DNA of 64,000 nucleotides from Comamonas koreensis (lineage in GTDB: Bacteria > Pseudomonadota > Gammaproteobacteria > Burkholderiales > Burkholderiaceae_C): the NCBI RefSeq assembly GCF_021026195.1, contig NZ_JAJNCT010000010.1:372001-436000 (forward strand), in the 5' to 3' direction. The notes beneath the pieces were generated by a model. It did not search any database, was not told the origin of the DNA, and saw only the letters and a list, made by a program, of their open reading frames with translations. The translations under genes were made by a program, and so were the position numbers. This document shows, one piece after another, positions 56,369-63,537 of the stretch (positions are counted from its first letter, which is position 1; each line of letters begins with the position of its first letter).

Positions 56369-57319
56369 TCAATGCCACTGCATCTCGCCCTTGGCCACCT
56401 TGGCGCTCAGCGCCAGGCCTTCCAGACCGCCCAGGTGGGGAAAGCGCTGCTTCATCGCCGCTTCCAGCGCAGCGCCGTCCTTGGCCTTGGCCGTTTCTTC
56501 GTCAAAGGCGCGGATGTAATCGGCGGTAAAGTCCACGGCCGCCGTGCCCGCGGGCATCGTGCCGGCAAAGTGGCCGGGGATCACCACATCGGGGCCCAGT
56601 GCCTTGATGCGCGCCAGCGTCGCCAGCCAGTCGCTGTGCGACTGCGGCGTCTGGGTATCGGCCATCCAGACATGCTCACCGGCCATCACCGGGATGCCAC
56701 CGGCCACCGTCTTGATCGACGGAATCCAGACCACCGTGCGGTCCGGCGTCGGGCCATCCAGGCCAATCAGCTGCAAGGTCTGGCCATCCACCTGCAGGCT
56801 GTCACCCTGCAGCGGCTGGGGCACCACCAGTTGCTTGGGCGCGTTCTCGCCCAGTTGCGGGCCCCAAACCTTGAGCTTCTCATCCTTGGTGGCCTCGATA
56901 TGGGCAATGGTCTGCGGTGTGGCCACAATCTTGGCTTCTGGGAAAGCGGCCTGCAGGGTGTCCAGACCAAAGTAGAAGTCCGGGTCGCCATGGCTGATGT
57001 AGATGGTCGTCAGGCGCTTGCCGGTGGCCTTGATCTTGTCAGCCAGCTTGCGCGCCTGCTCGGCCGAGAACTGCGCATCGATCAGCAGCACCTCAGTCTT
57101 GCCCTGCACCAGCACCGAAGACACGGCGAAGATCGCCTGCTCACCCGGGTTGAAGACCTCGGTGGTCAGTGCGGCCTGTTGGGTGTCGGCCGGCGCGGTT
57201 GCTGCGGGCGCGCTGGCCGCTGTGGCAGCGGGCGCCGATGTGCTGCTGCTGCGGTCACAGCCCACCAACAGAGCGGCGGCGAGTGCGCAGGCGGACAGGG
57301 CGTAGTAGCGTTGCTTCAT
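56369..57319 (-). CDS. Lipoprotein with a degenerate metallo-beta-lactamase fold
   Basis: A 316-residue protein with a signal peptide and lipobox (AAALLVGC, Cys21; Asp at +2 would keep it in the inner membrane by the E. coli rule) and a Ser/Ala/Pro-rich linker to about residue 50. The rest has the MBL-hydrolase layout (AIFAVSSVLVQGKTEVLLID, then ISHGDPDFYFG at residues 109-118). Instead of HxHxDH it has H110-G-D112-P-D114-F, so two metal ligands are replaced. Later PGHFAGT retains one histidine. Closest to periplasmic MBL hydrolases of unknown substrate. Confidence 0.85.
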   Translation of the reverse strand: MKQRYYALSACALAAALLVGCDRSSSTSAPAATAASAPAATAPADTQQAALTTEVFNPGEQAIFAVSSVLVQGKTEVLLIDAQFSAEQARKLADKIKATGKRLTTIYISHGDPDFYFGLDTLQAAFPEAKIVATPQTIAHIEATKDEKLKVWGPQLGENAPKQLVVPQPLQGDSLQVDGQTLQLIGLDGPTPDRTVVWIPSIKTVAGGIPVMAGEHVWMADTQTPQSHSDWLATLARIKALGPDVVIPGHFAGTMPAGTAAVDFTADYIRAFDEETAKAKDGAALEAAMKQRFPHLGGLEGLALSAKVAKGEMQWH

Positions 57320-57385
57320 GGTCTGGTTTGCTTTCAAAAAAGGATTCAACAAAGGTGGGCGCAGCCGGGGCTGCAACCCGGTGAT

Positions 57386-57676
57386 TCAGGCATGGGCAGG
57401 GCCCTCTGCCATTGCTTGCGCAAGGGCCGCCTGCAGCTGGGCCAGTTCCTGCGCGTAGCTTTCGCGCTGGCGAAAGCGCTTGCCGGCGCGCTCGTACCAG
57501 TTCTCGGCGTCTTCCAGATCGCCTTCCTGCAAATGCACGATGCCGTGCAACCAGGAGGCCAGCAGGCCGGGGATGCGCTGCACGCCGTCGTGGGCGGCAT
57601 GCCACTCGCCCGCTTGCAGCTGGGCTGCCAGCATTTGCAACTGGCGCAGCTCGTCCGGCGTCTGCATGGCGGTCAT
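57386..57676 (-). CDS. Small TPR-like hypothetical protein (96 aa)
   Basis: A 96-residue helical protein. Segments LHGIVHLQEGDLEDAENWYE and the helical tail LAQLQAALAQAMAEG look like one and a half tetratricopeptide-type repeats. The start MTAMQTPDELR at 57676 overlaps the stop of the NTF2-like gene in ATGA, so it is translated by coupling. Function is unknown; a scaffold or partner role for the enzymes around it is only a guess. Confidence 0.7.
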   Translation of the reverse strand: MTAMQTPDELRQLQMLAAQLQAGEWHAAHDGVQRIPGLLASWLHGIVHLQEGDLEDAENWYERAGKRFRQRESYAQELAQLQAALAQAMAEGPAHA

Positions 57677-58068
57677 GGCTGCATCGCCTGGCGCATGGCG
57701 GCGCTGTCCACCACCTGCTCCATGCGGATGATCTGGCCATCGCGCAGCTGGTAGAGGTGCGAAAAGCTCGCCGCCATCGCCCGGCCGCTGGCGCGGTGGG
57801 TGCCGGTGTAGCGGCCAAAGGCGGCCACCCAGTCGCCATCGGCCAGGTAGCTGTGCACCTGCACGCGGAAGTCCGCCCAGTCGTTGCCCAGGCGCGCAAA
57901 CACGCCCGCCACGATCTGCGCCGCGCCCACATACGTGCCGGCATAGGGCGATCCGGCCGCCTCGATCCACAGCACCTCGGGCGCCAGCGCTGCCATCAAA
58001 TGGCGGGCGTTGTCCTCGGGGCTGCCTTCATAGGTAGCACGGATGGTGTCCAGGTTGCGGGTGGTCAT
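57673..58068 (-). CDS. NTF2-like (SnoaL/ketosteroid isomerase-like) protein
   Basis: A 131-residue cone-shaped fold protein. It starts MTTRNLDTIRATYEGSPEDN and includes MAALAPEVLWIEAAGSPYAG and SHLYQLRDGQIIRMEQVVD, typical of the SnoaL-like family of small-molecule-binding enzymes. The reaction cannot be predicted. It overlaps the next gene by four bases and follows the DsbA-like gene by 19 bases. Confidence 0.85.
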   Translation of the reverse strand: MTTRNLDTIRATYEGSPEDNARHLMAALAPEVLWIEAAGSPYAGTYVGAAQIVAGVFARLGNDWADFRVQVHSYLADGDWVAAFGRYTGTHRASGRAMAASFSHLYQLRDGQIIRMEQVVDSAAMRQAMQP

Positions 58069-58087
58069 AGAGAGTCTCCGTACAGAT

Positions 58088-58729
58088 TCAGGCGGCTAGG
58101 CACTGCGCCACAAACGCCTGGGGGTTGGAGAAAGCGGCGCTGGCGTTCAGCAGCTGGCGCTGGCCATTGCGCTCCAGCACAAAGCTGGGCACACCCTGGG
58201 CGCCCAGCTGGCGCATCAGCTGCCGGGCCTGGGCCATGCGGCTGTTGTTGGCGTCCATCAAAGCGGCATCGGGCTGGGCCAGCCGGGCGGCAGCGTCGTT
58301 CAGGCCCAGGCCGCGCAGCAGCTCCAGCAATACGGGGATGGCGGTGTTGTCCAGCCCATCCACATAGCGCGCATGCTGGATGGCCTTGAGCGCCTCGGCC
58401 TCGCGCTCAGGTGCCGTCAGGTGCACGGCAGTCAGCGCCACTGTGGCCGGGCCGCTGTCAAACATCTGCTGTGGTTTCTCCAGCACCTCGCTGCGATAGC
58501 GCTGGCTGAAAGGCTGGCCGGTCAAGCGCTCGATGCGCTGGTCATTGCTCCAGGCATAGGCGGCAAAGGCCTCGTCCATGGGGCGGGCGCCTTCGCCCGA
58601 GAAAAGTCCGCTGGGCAGCAATTGCAGCTGCTCGGCAGCTTGCTGCGCCAGGCTGTCCAGCACCGGGCCGGCGCCATAGCACCAGCCACACAGAGGATCA
58701 AAGAGGTAGTACAGGCGATTCATATTCAT
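58088..58729 (-). CDS. DsbA-family thioredoxin-fold oxidoreductase
   Basis: A 213-residue protein with the redox motif CGWC in YLFDPLCGWCYGAGP near residue 14, the hallmark of the FrnE-like DsbA branch, and the family cis-Pro segment QGVPSFVLER. No signal peptide is visible, so it is probably cytoplasmic, unlike DsbA itself. It is first in a four-gene group with the NTF2-like, TPR-like and MBL genes, divergent from a LysR gene. Confidence 0.88.
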   Translation of the reverse strand: MNMNRLYYLFDPLCGWCYGAGPVLDSLAQQAAEQLQLLPSGLFSGEGARPMDEAFAAYAWSNDQRIERLTGQPFSQRYRSEVLEKPQQMFDSGPATVALTAVHLTAPEREAEALKAIQHARYVDGLDNTAIPVLLELLRGLGLNDAAARLAQPDAALMDANNSRMAQARQLMRQLGAQGVPSFVLERNGQRQLLNASAAFSNPQAFVAQCLAA

Positions 58730-58758
58730 TGCTTATCGAATGCGATGGCGCCATAGTA

Positions 58759-58774
58759 GTCAATTTGGATTGAC
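58759..58774. promoter_or_regulatory. Inverted repeat, possible LysR operator
   Basis: GTCAA-TTTGGA-TTGAC is a perfect 5-6-5 inverted repeat in the 75-base divergent region between the DsbA-like gene and the LysR gene, and its TTGAC arm is part of the lysR -35 box. LysR proteins often bind such sites to repress their own gene and activate the divergent one. Confidence 0.5.
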
Positions 58775-58798
58775 AAATAAACCGCAATCAAATAGATA
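58770..58798 (+). promoter_or_regulatory. Candidate promoter of the divergent LysR gene
   Basis: A perfect TTGACA at 58770-58775 and a weak -10 TAGATA at 58793-58798 are 17 bases apart. Transcription would start at about the ATG (58805), which suggests a leaderless or very short leader mRNA. Confidence 0.5.
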
Positions 58799-58804
58799 AC
58801 TCGT

Positions 58805-59773
58805 ATGCAAAAAGCAAACAATCTGGAGGATGCGGCGATCGGCAACTTCTCCAACCTCAAGCGCCTGGCCTATTTCAGTGCGGTGGTGGAAACCGGCAGC
58901 TTCACGGCCGCCGCCGAGCGCCTGGGCATCACCAAGGCAGTGGTCAGCCAGCAGGTGGCGCGGCTGGAGGCCGACTTCCGCACCAGCCTGCTGACGCGCA
59001 GCACCCGCAAGGTGGTGCCCACCGATGCGGGCCAGGCCTTTTACCAGCGCTGCGCGCTGATCCTCAAGGAAGCGGCCGATGCCTTTGACGAGCTGGCCCA
59101 GGGGGCCGAGGCGCCCTCGGGCACCTTGCGGCTGACGGCACCGCTCGACTACGGCATCGCCGCCATCGTGCCGGCCATCACCGCCTTCTGCCGCCGCTAC
59201 CCACAGTGCAAGGTCGATGCCTCGCTCAGCGACCAATCGCTGGACCTGATGGACGGCAAGGTGGAGCTGGCCATCCGCGTGGGCTGGCTGACCGAGCTGC
59301 ACCTGCAGGCGCGCCAGATCGGCAGCTTTCGCCAGCTGCTGGTGGCCTCACCCGCCTGGACCCAGCAGCTTGCCAGCGTACAGGAGCCGCAACAGCTGGC
59401 CACCCTGCCCTTTGTGGCCAACACCGCGCTGCGCGATCCCCTGCACTGGAGCTTTTCGCGCACGGCCCTGGAGCGCCAGAACGTCAGCATGCCGTCTGTG
59501 CTGTCGCTCAACGCCACGATGGCCGTGCGCGAGGCGGTGCGCCACGGCGCAGGCCTGTCGGTGCTGCCCGACTATGCCGTCGCCGACGACCTGCACAGCG
59601 GCCGGCTGCTGCAGGTGCTGCCGGATTGGAAACTGCCTTCGGGTGGCATCCATGCCGTGTTTCCCGCCGCGCGCTTTCGCCCGGTGAAGGTGCGCGCCTT
59701 TGTTGAGCTGCTGCAAGAACAGCTGGCGCAGCAAGACGCCGACGTTGGACTCCCTCCCACAGCACCCGGTTGA
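58805..59773 (+). CDS. LysR-family transcriptional regulator
   Basis: A 322-residue LysR protein with the helix-turn-helix in residues 15-80 (SFTAAAERLGITKAVVSQQV) and RTSLLTRSTRKVVPTDAGQ just after. The effector domain includes LSDQSLDLMDGKVELAIRVG and HGAGLSVLPDYAV, which resemble the DsbA-cluster or antibiotic-resistance-linked PtxR/DmlR-type regulators, but the ligand is not identifiable. It is divergent from the DsbA-like cluster. Confidence 0.9.
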   Translation: MQKANNLEDAAIGNFSNLKRLAYFSAVVETGSFTAAAERLGITKAVVSQQVARLEADFRTSLLTRSTRKVVPTDAGQAFYQRCALILKEAADAFDELAQGAEAPSGTLRLTAPLDYGIAAIVPAITAFCRRYPQCKVDASLSDQSLDLMDGKVELAIRVGWLTELHLQARQIGSFRQLLVASPAWTQQLASVQEPQQLATLPFVANTALRDPLHWSFSRTALERQNVSMPSVLSLNATMAVREAVRHGAGLSVLPDYAVADDLHSGRLLQVLPDWKLPSGGIHAVFPAARFRPVKVRAFVELLQEQLAQQDADVGLPPTAPG

Positions 59774-59848
59774 GGCGCTTGTTAGGATGGACCGAGACCC
59801 CTGCGGCACCCCGCCGCAGCGCAACCCCATCCAACAGGAGATCCCCCA

Positions 59849-60466
59849 ATGGCAGCAGCAGCAGCAGCAGTAGAACGTGGCGATATCGGGCAGTACCGTG
59901 GTGTGCGGCTGGAACTGGTGACGGTGGACGCCACTGGCGCGCAGGTCGATCTCTCCTGCGCCTGCATGTTCACGCATGAAGTGGACCACCAGCCCATGGC
60001 AGGCGGCCTGGCCCACCTCGATGCAGCCCTGGGCGGCCAGCTGGCCCAGGCCCGGCGCGATGGCGCCTTCCGCGCCCAGCCGCTGGAGACGCTGTTGATC
60101 ACACCACCGGCAGGCGCCGCGCAAGCCCCCGCCATCCTGGTGATCGGCATGGGCCATCCCGAAGACTGGAGCCCCGCCACCAGCGCGGCCGCCGTGGCTT
60201 GCGCGCTGCGGGTAGGCCATCTGCGCGGCGCGCGCAGCGTGGCGATAGCGCCCAGCATTCTGGACACCGGCATCCACTCCGATGAGGACGTCAACGGCCC
60301 CATGCTGCATGGCTTCAAAACCCAGCTCGATGCCTTGCAGCAGCTGCACAGCCTGGGGCTGGCGGCCGCGCCCACCATCGAGCACTGGGTGTTCGACACC
60401 GGCGCGGCCCACTTCCCGCACAAGCTACAGCAGTACCAGCAGGCTTTTGCATCCATGATGGGCTGA
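59849..60466 (+). CDS. Stand-alone M17 peptidase N-terminal-domain protein
   Basis: A 205-residue protein that matches only the N-terminal, macro-like domain of leucyl aminopeptidase (for example GGLAHLDAALGGQLAQARRD, FRAQPLETLLITPP, ILVIGMGHPEDWSP). The catalytic C-terminal domain with its metal ligands and NTDAEGR motif is absent, and the gene ends naturally. It therefore cannot be a peptidase by itself. AGGAG lies ten bases before the ATG. A small-molecule binding role is inference. Confidence 0.75.
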   Translation: MAAAAAAVERGDIGQYRGVRLELVTVDATGAQVDLSCACMFTHEVDHQPMAGGLAHLDAALGGQLAQARRDGAFRAQPLETLLITPPAGAAQAPAILVIGMGHPEDWSPATSAAAVACALRVGHLRGARSVAIAPSILDTGIHSDEDVNGPMLHGFKTQLDALQQLHSLGLAAAPTIEHWVFDTGAAHFPHKLQQYQQAFASMMG

Positions 60467-60485
60467 GGGTCTGGCCGCAGCGGCC

Positions 60486-60513
60486 TTGACCGCTGCGCCA
60501 TGCGGCCTACAAT
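60486..60513 (+). promoter_or_regulatory. Promoter of the ABC-F gene
   Basis: TTGACC at 60486-60491 and TACAAT at 60508-60513 are 16 bases apart. Transcription near 60520 would give a 5' leader of about 170 bases before the ABC-F start, with two tiny reading frames in it. Confidence 0.7.
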
Positions 60514-60548
60514 GGGCCGCTTCCTTACCTGTGCGAGGTCTTCTACCC

Positions 60549-60577
60549 ATGCGTTATTGATGCTGCCGTCCTGCTGA
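60549..60577 (+). promoter_or_regulatory. Overlapping micro-ORFs in the ABC-F leader
   Basis: ATGCGTTATTGA (MRY) at 60549-60560 has a GAGGT site nine bases upstream. Its stop overlaps a second start (TGATG), which gives MLPSC ending at 60577. A hairpin GCCGTC/GACGGC (60565-60581) covers the second frame. Such short frames before antibiotic-resistance ABC-F genes in Gram-positive bacteria control expression by ribosome stalling; the same role here is inference. Confidence 0.4.
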
Positions 60578-60691
60578 CGGCCCACGTCCCGCCCCTTGAT
60601 TGCAGCGGCTGCCCTGTCTAACAGGTGCCAAGGCTGCAAGGCTCACCAGCCATGGCTCGGGGATGCTCGGCATCGATGTATTCGCACTGGT

Positions 60692-62338
60692 ATGACAGAC
60701 ACCCATTTGGCGCTGCATGGCGTCTCCTATTCGCTGCCGCAAGGCCGGCAGCTTTTCTCCGATCTCCACGCCCGCTTTGACCGCCAGCACACCGCGCTGG
60801 TCGGCCGCAATGGCGTGGGCAAAACGGTGCTGGCCCGGCTGCTGGCCGGCGCGCTGGAGCCCACGAGCGGCCGCATCAGCCGCGCAGGCCGTATCCACTA
60901 CCTGGCGCAAAACCTGCTGGTGCAGCACCCCGCGCAGAGCATTGCCGAGCTGGCCGGCCTGGCGCCTGCGCTGGCCGCCTTGGATCGCATCGAGCAAGGC
61001 AGCAGCGACCCGCTGGACTTTGCGCTGCTGGCCGAGCGCTGGGATCTGCGCCAGCAGTTCCAAACCCTGCTGCACGACAGCGGCTTGCCCGCCCTGCCCG
61101 CCCAGACCCCGGCCCACACCTTGAGCGGCGGCCAGGCGATGCGCGTGGCGCTGTTAGGCGCGCAACTGGCCCAGGCCGATTTTCTGATTCTGGACGAGCC
61201 CAGCAACCACCTGGATGCCGCTGGCCGCGCGGCACTGGCGCAGCGCCTGCAGCACTGGCCCGGCGGCCTGCTGCTGATCAGCCATGACCGGCGCCTGCTC
61301 GCCCAGATGGAGGTGATCGCCGAGCTGAGCAGCCAGGGGCTGCGCATGTACAGCGGCTCCTTCGGCGGCTACCAGCAGGCGCAGCAGCAGCGCGCGCAGC
61401 ATGCGCTGGATGCGCTGGCCCGCAGCAAGCAGGAGCGCAAGCGCAGCGAACTAGCGCTGCAGGGCCAGCAGGAGCGCCAGCAACGCAAACAGGCGCGGGG
61501 CGACCAACAAGGCAAGCAAGCCAACCAGGCCAAGATCCTGCTGGGCCGCGCCAAGCAGCGTGCCGAGGCCAGCTCGGGCAAGCTCGTAGCCCAGCATGCC
61601 GCTGCCCGGGAGGCCTTGAACGCCCGCGTCAGCGAAGCCGCCCAGGCCATCGACTGGCAGGCCGGCCCCATCCACTGGCAGTTGCCACCCGAGGCCTTTG
61701 ACCGGGGCCGCAGCAGCGATGCCCTGGTTGCCGAATTGCAGGACCTGCAGTCCCCCCGCCTGGCGGGCACCCAGCCGCTGAACCTGCAGCTGCGCGCGGG
61801 CCAGCGCCTGGCCATCACGGGGCCCAACGGCTGCGGCAAAAGCAGTCTGCTGCAGATCCTGGCGGGCCAGTTGGCGCCTGGCGCAGGCCAGCGCCAGCTG
61901 CATGTGCCCTGGGCCATGCTGGATCAGCAGCAAAGCCTGCTCGATCCGGCGCGCAGCCTGCTGTCCCAGCTGCAGCAAGGCAACCAGCAGACACCGGAAG
62001 GCGTACTGCGCATGCGCCTGGCGCAACTGGGGCTGGATGCGCGCTGCATTCTGCAGCCCAGCGGCCAGCTGAGCGGTGGCGAACGGCTCAAAGCCGCCAT
62101 GGCCTGCGCGCTCTACCGCGATGCGCCCGCGCAACTGCTGTTGCTGGACGAGCCCGACAACCACCTGGACCTGCCGGCGCTGCAAGCGCTGGAGCAGATG
62201 CTGCGCAGCTACCCCGGCTGCCTGGTCGTCGTCTCGCACGATGAGGCGCTGCTCGATGCACTGGCCTTGACACACCGGCTGGCATTCGACGGCGACCGCT
62301 GGCAGTTGGCGCCATGGAGAAGCGGTACACAGTCCTAG
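60692..62338 (+). CDS. ABC-F family ATPase
   Basis: A 548-residue protein with two ABC domains and no membrane helix. Walker A motifs are GRNGVGKT and GPNGCGKS, signatures LSGGQAMRVAL and LSGGERLKAAM, Walker B LILDEPSNHLD and LLLDEPDNHLD. The charged linker between them (RQQRKQARGDQQGKQANQAK) is the segment that reaches the ribosome in ABC-F factors. It probably acts on translation, as EttA/Uup-like factors or resistance factors do; which one is not clear. The start at 60692 has no obvious Shine-Dalgarno site, so leader control is plausible. Confidence 0.9.
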   Translation: MTDTHLALHGVSYSLPQGRQLFSDLHARFDRQHTALVGRNGVGKTVLARLLAGALEPTSGRISRAGRIHYLAQNLLVQHPAQSIAELAGLAPALAALDRIEQGSSDPLDFALLAERWDLRQQFQTLLHDSGLPALPAQTPAHTLSGGQAMRVALLGAQLAQADFLILDEPSNHLDAAGRAALAQRLQHWPGGLLLISHDRRLLAQMEVIAELSSQGLRMYSGSFGGYQQAQQQRAQHALDALARSKQERKRSELALQGQQERQQRKQARGDQQGKQANQAKILLGRAKQRAEASSGKLVAQHAAAREALNARVSEAAQAIDWQAGPIHWQLPPEAFDRGRSSDALVAELQDLQSPRLAGTQPLNLQLRAGQRLAITGPNGCGKSSLLQILAGQLAPGAGQRQLHVPWAMLDQQQSLLDPARSLLSQLQQGNQQTPEGVLRMRLAQLGLDARCILQPSGQLSGGERLKAAMACALYRDAPAQLLLLDEPDNHLDLPALQALEQMLRSYPGCLVVVSHDEALLDALALTHRLAFDGDRWQLAPWRSGTQS

Positions 62339-62502
62339 CCTCCGCCTGGCGGCACCCGGAAGTTCTCGCTGATGCGCCGCTCGGCGCGCTGGCATAGATT
62401 CAGCCAGCCATGCCAGCGCCGGGCCAGCCAGCTGCGCGGCAGCGGGGCCGCTAGCGGTGGCGGATGGGGCAAGGGTTCAGGCAGTGGTCGAGGGTTTTGC
62501 AT
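62335..62502 (-). CDS. Possible small protein, 55 aa, in the ABC-F/LysR gap
   Basis: A frame from ATG 62502 to TAG 62335 encodes a peptide with a Pro-rich start and a basic, Trp-rich middle (SWLARRWHGWLNLCQRAERR). It fills most of the 236-base gap and is divergent from the LysR gene. No Shine-Dalgarno site is seen and its stop overlaps the ABC-F stop. High GC makes open frames frequent, so the call is weak. No function is recognised. Confidence 0.35.
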   Translation of the reverse strand: MQNPRPLPEPLPHPPPLAAPLPRSWLARRWHGWLNLCQRAERRISENFRVPPGGG

Positions 62503-62574
62503 GGCCACCGATGCTCGGCGTCCGCCAGACTTCTGTAAAGTTGAATTTCCTATGCATTCACTTCAGAAAAACTG

Positions 62575-63468
62575 ATGCGAAACCTCAACCTCGACCAGGT
62601 GCAGACCCTGGTCGCCATTGCCGACCTGGGCACCTTTGCAGCGGCCGCGCAGGCGCTGCACCTGTCGCCACCGGCCATCAGCCTGCATATCAAGGAGTTG
62701 GAAACGCGCATGGACACCGCCCTGCTGCTGCGCGGGCGGCGCCAGGCCGTGCTCACCGCAGCGGGGGAGCTGCTGGTGGCCCATGGCCGCAAGCTGCTCG
62801 ATGCCAGCGATGAGCTGATCGACCTGGTGCAGCGCCGCGCCAGCGGCCGCGAAGGCCTGGTCAAGGTGGGCGTGTCGGCAGGGGTCAGCACCCGCTTGCT
62901 GCCGATGATGCTGGAGCAGCTGAGCAGCCGCAGCCCGGGGGTGGAAGTCAAGCTCGAAGCGGTGGGCTCGGCCGATGCGATGCAGCGCCTGCGTGCCGGC
63001 TCGCTGGATGTGGCCATTGTGGCCAGCCCCCAGCCCAGCAGCGCCGAGATTGTGCTGACGCCCTGGCGCAATGACCCGATGGTGGTGCTGCTGCCCGCCG
63101 CCTGGAAGGCGCCCAAGCGGGTAACGCCGGACTGGCTGGCCGGCAGGCGCTGGGCCTCGTTTGCACCGGCCACGCAGATGCATGGGCTGATCGCCGGCTG
63201 GTTCGGGCAGGCCGGCCACCACCCCCGGCCTTTTCTGACCCTGAGCTACCCCGGTGCCCTCAAAAGCCTGGCTGCTGCCAGCCAGAGCGCCGTCATCCTG
63301 CCGCTCGAAGAGGTCGAAGACCAGCTGCAGCTGCCCGGCGTGCAGGTGCGCCATCTCTGGCCCCGCCTGATGCGCCCGATGGCCGTGGCCCACCGCCGCG
63401 ATGGCAGCCACAACCCGGCAGCCGCTGCCGTGCTGGCGGTGCTGGCCGCCTTTGCGCTGCCGGGCTGA
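62575..63468 (+). CDS. LysR-family transcriptional regulator
   Basis: A 297-residue LysR protein. Helix-turn-helix residues 5-65 (TFAAAAQALHLSPPAISLHI) are followed by an effector domain (VGVSAGVSTRLLPMMLEQLS, AASQSAVILPLEEVEDQLQL). It is 66 bases before a beta-hydroxyacid dehydrogenase gene and might regulate it, but they are in tandem and the LysR gene is also divergent from a possible tiny gene. Confidence 0.9.
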   Translation: MRNLNLDQVQTLVAIADLGTFAAAAQALHLSPPAISLHIKELETRMDTALLLRGRRQAVLTAAGELLVAHGRKLLDASDELIDLVQRRASGREGLVKVGVSAGVSTRLLPMMLEQLSSRSPGVEVKLEAVGSADAMQRLRAGSLDVAIVASPQPSSAEIVLTPWRNDPMVVLLPAAWKAPKRVTPDWLAGRRWASFAPATQMHGLIAGWFGQAGHHPRPFLTLSYPGALKSLAAASQSAVILPLEEVEDQLQLPGVQVRHLWPRLMRPMAVAHRRDGSHNPAAAAVLAVLAAFALPG

Positions 63469-63537
63469 TGTCCTGTGTTTGACAGGGGCCAGGGCCCCGC
63501 GCCTGCCATCATGGATGCATACAACAAGGAGACATGC

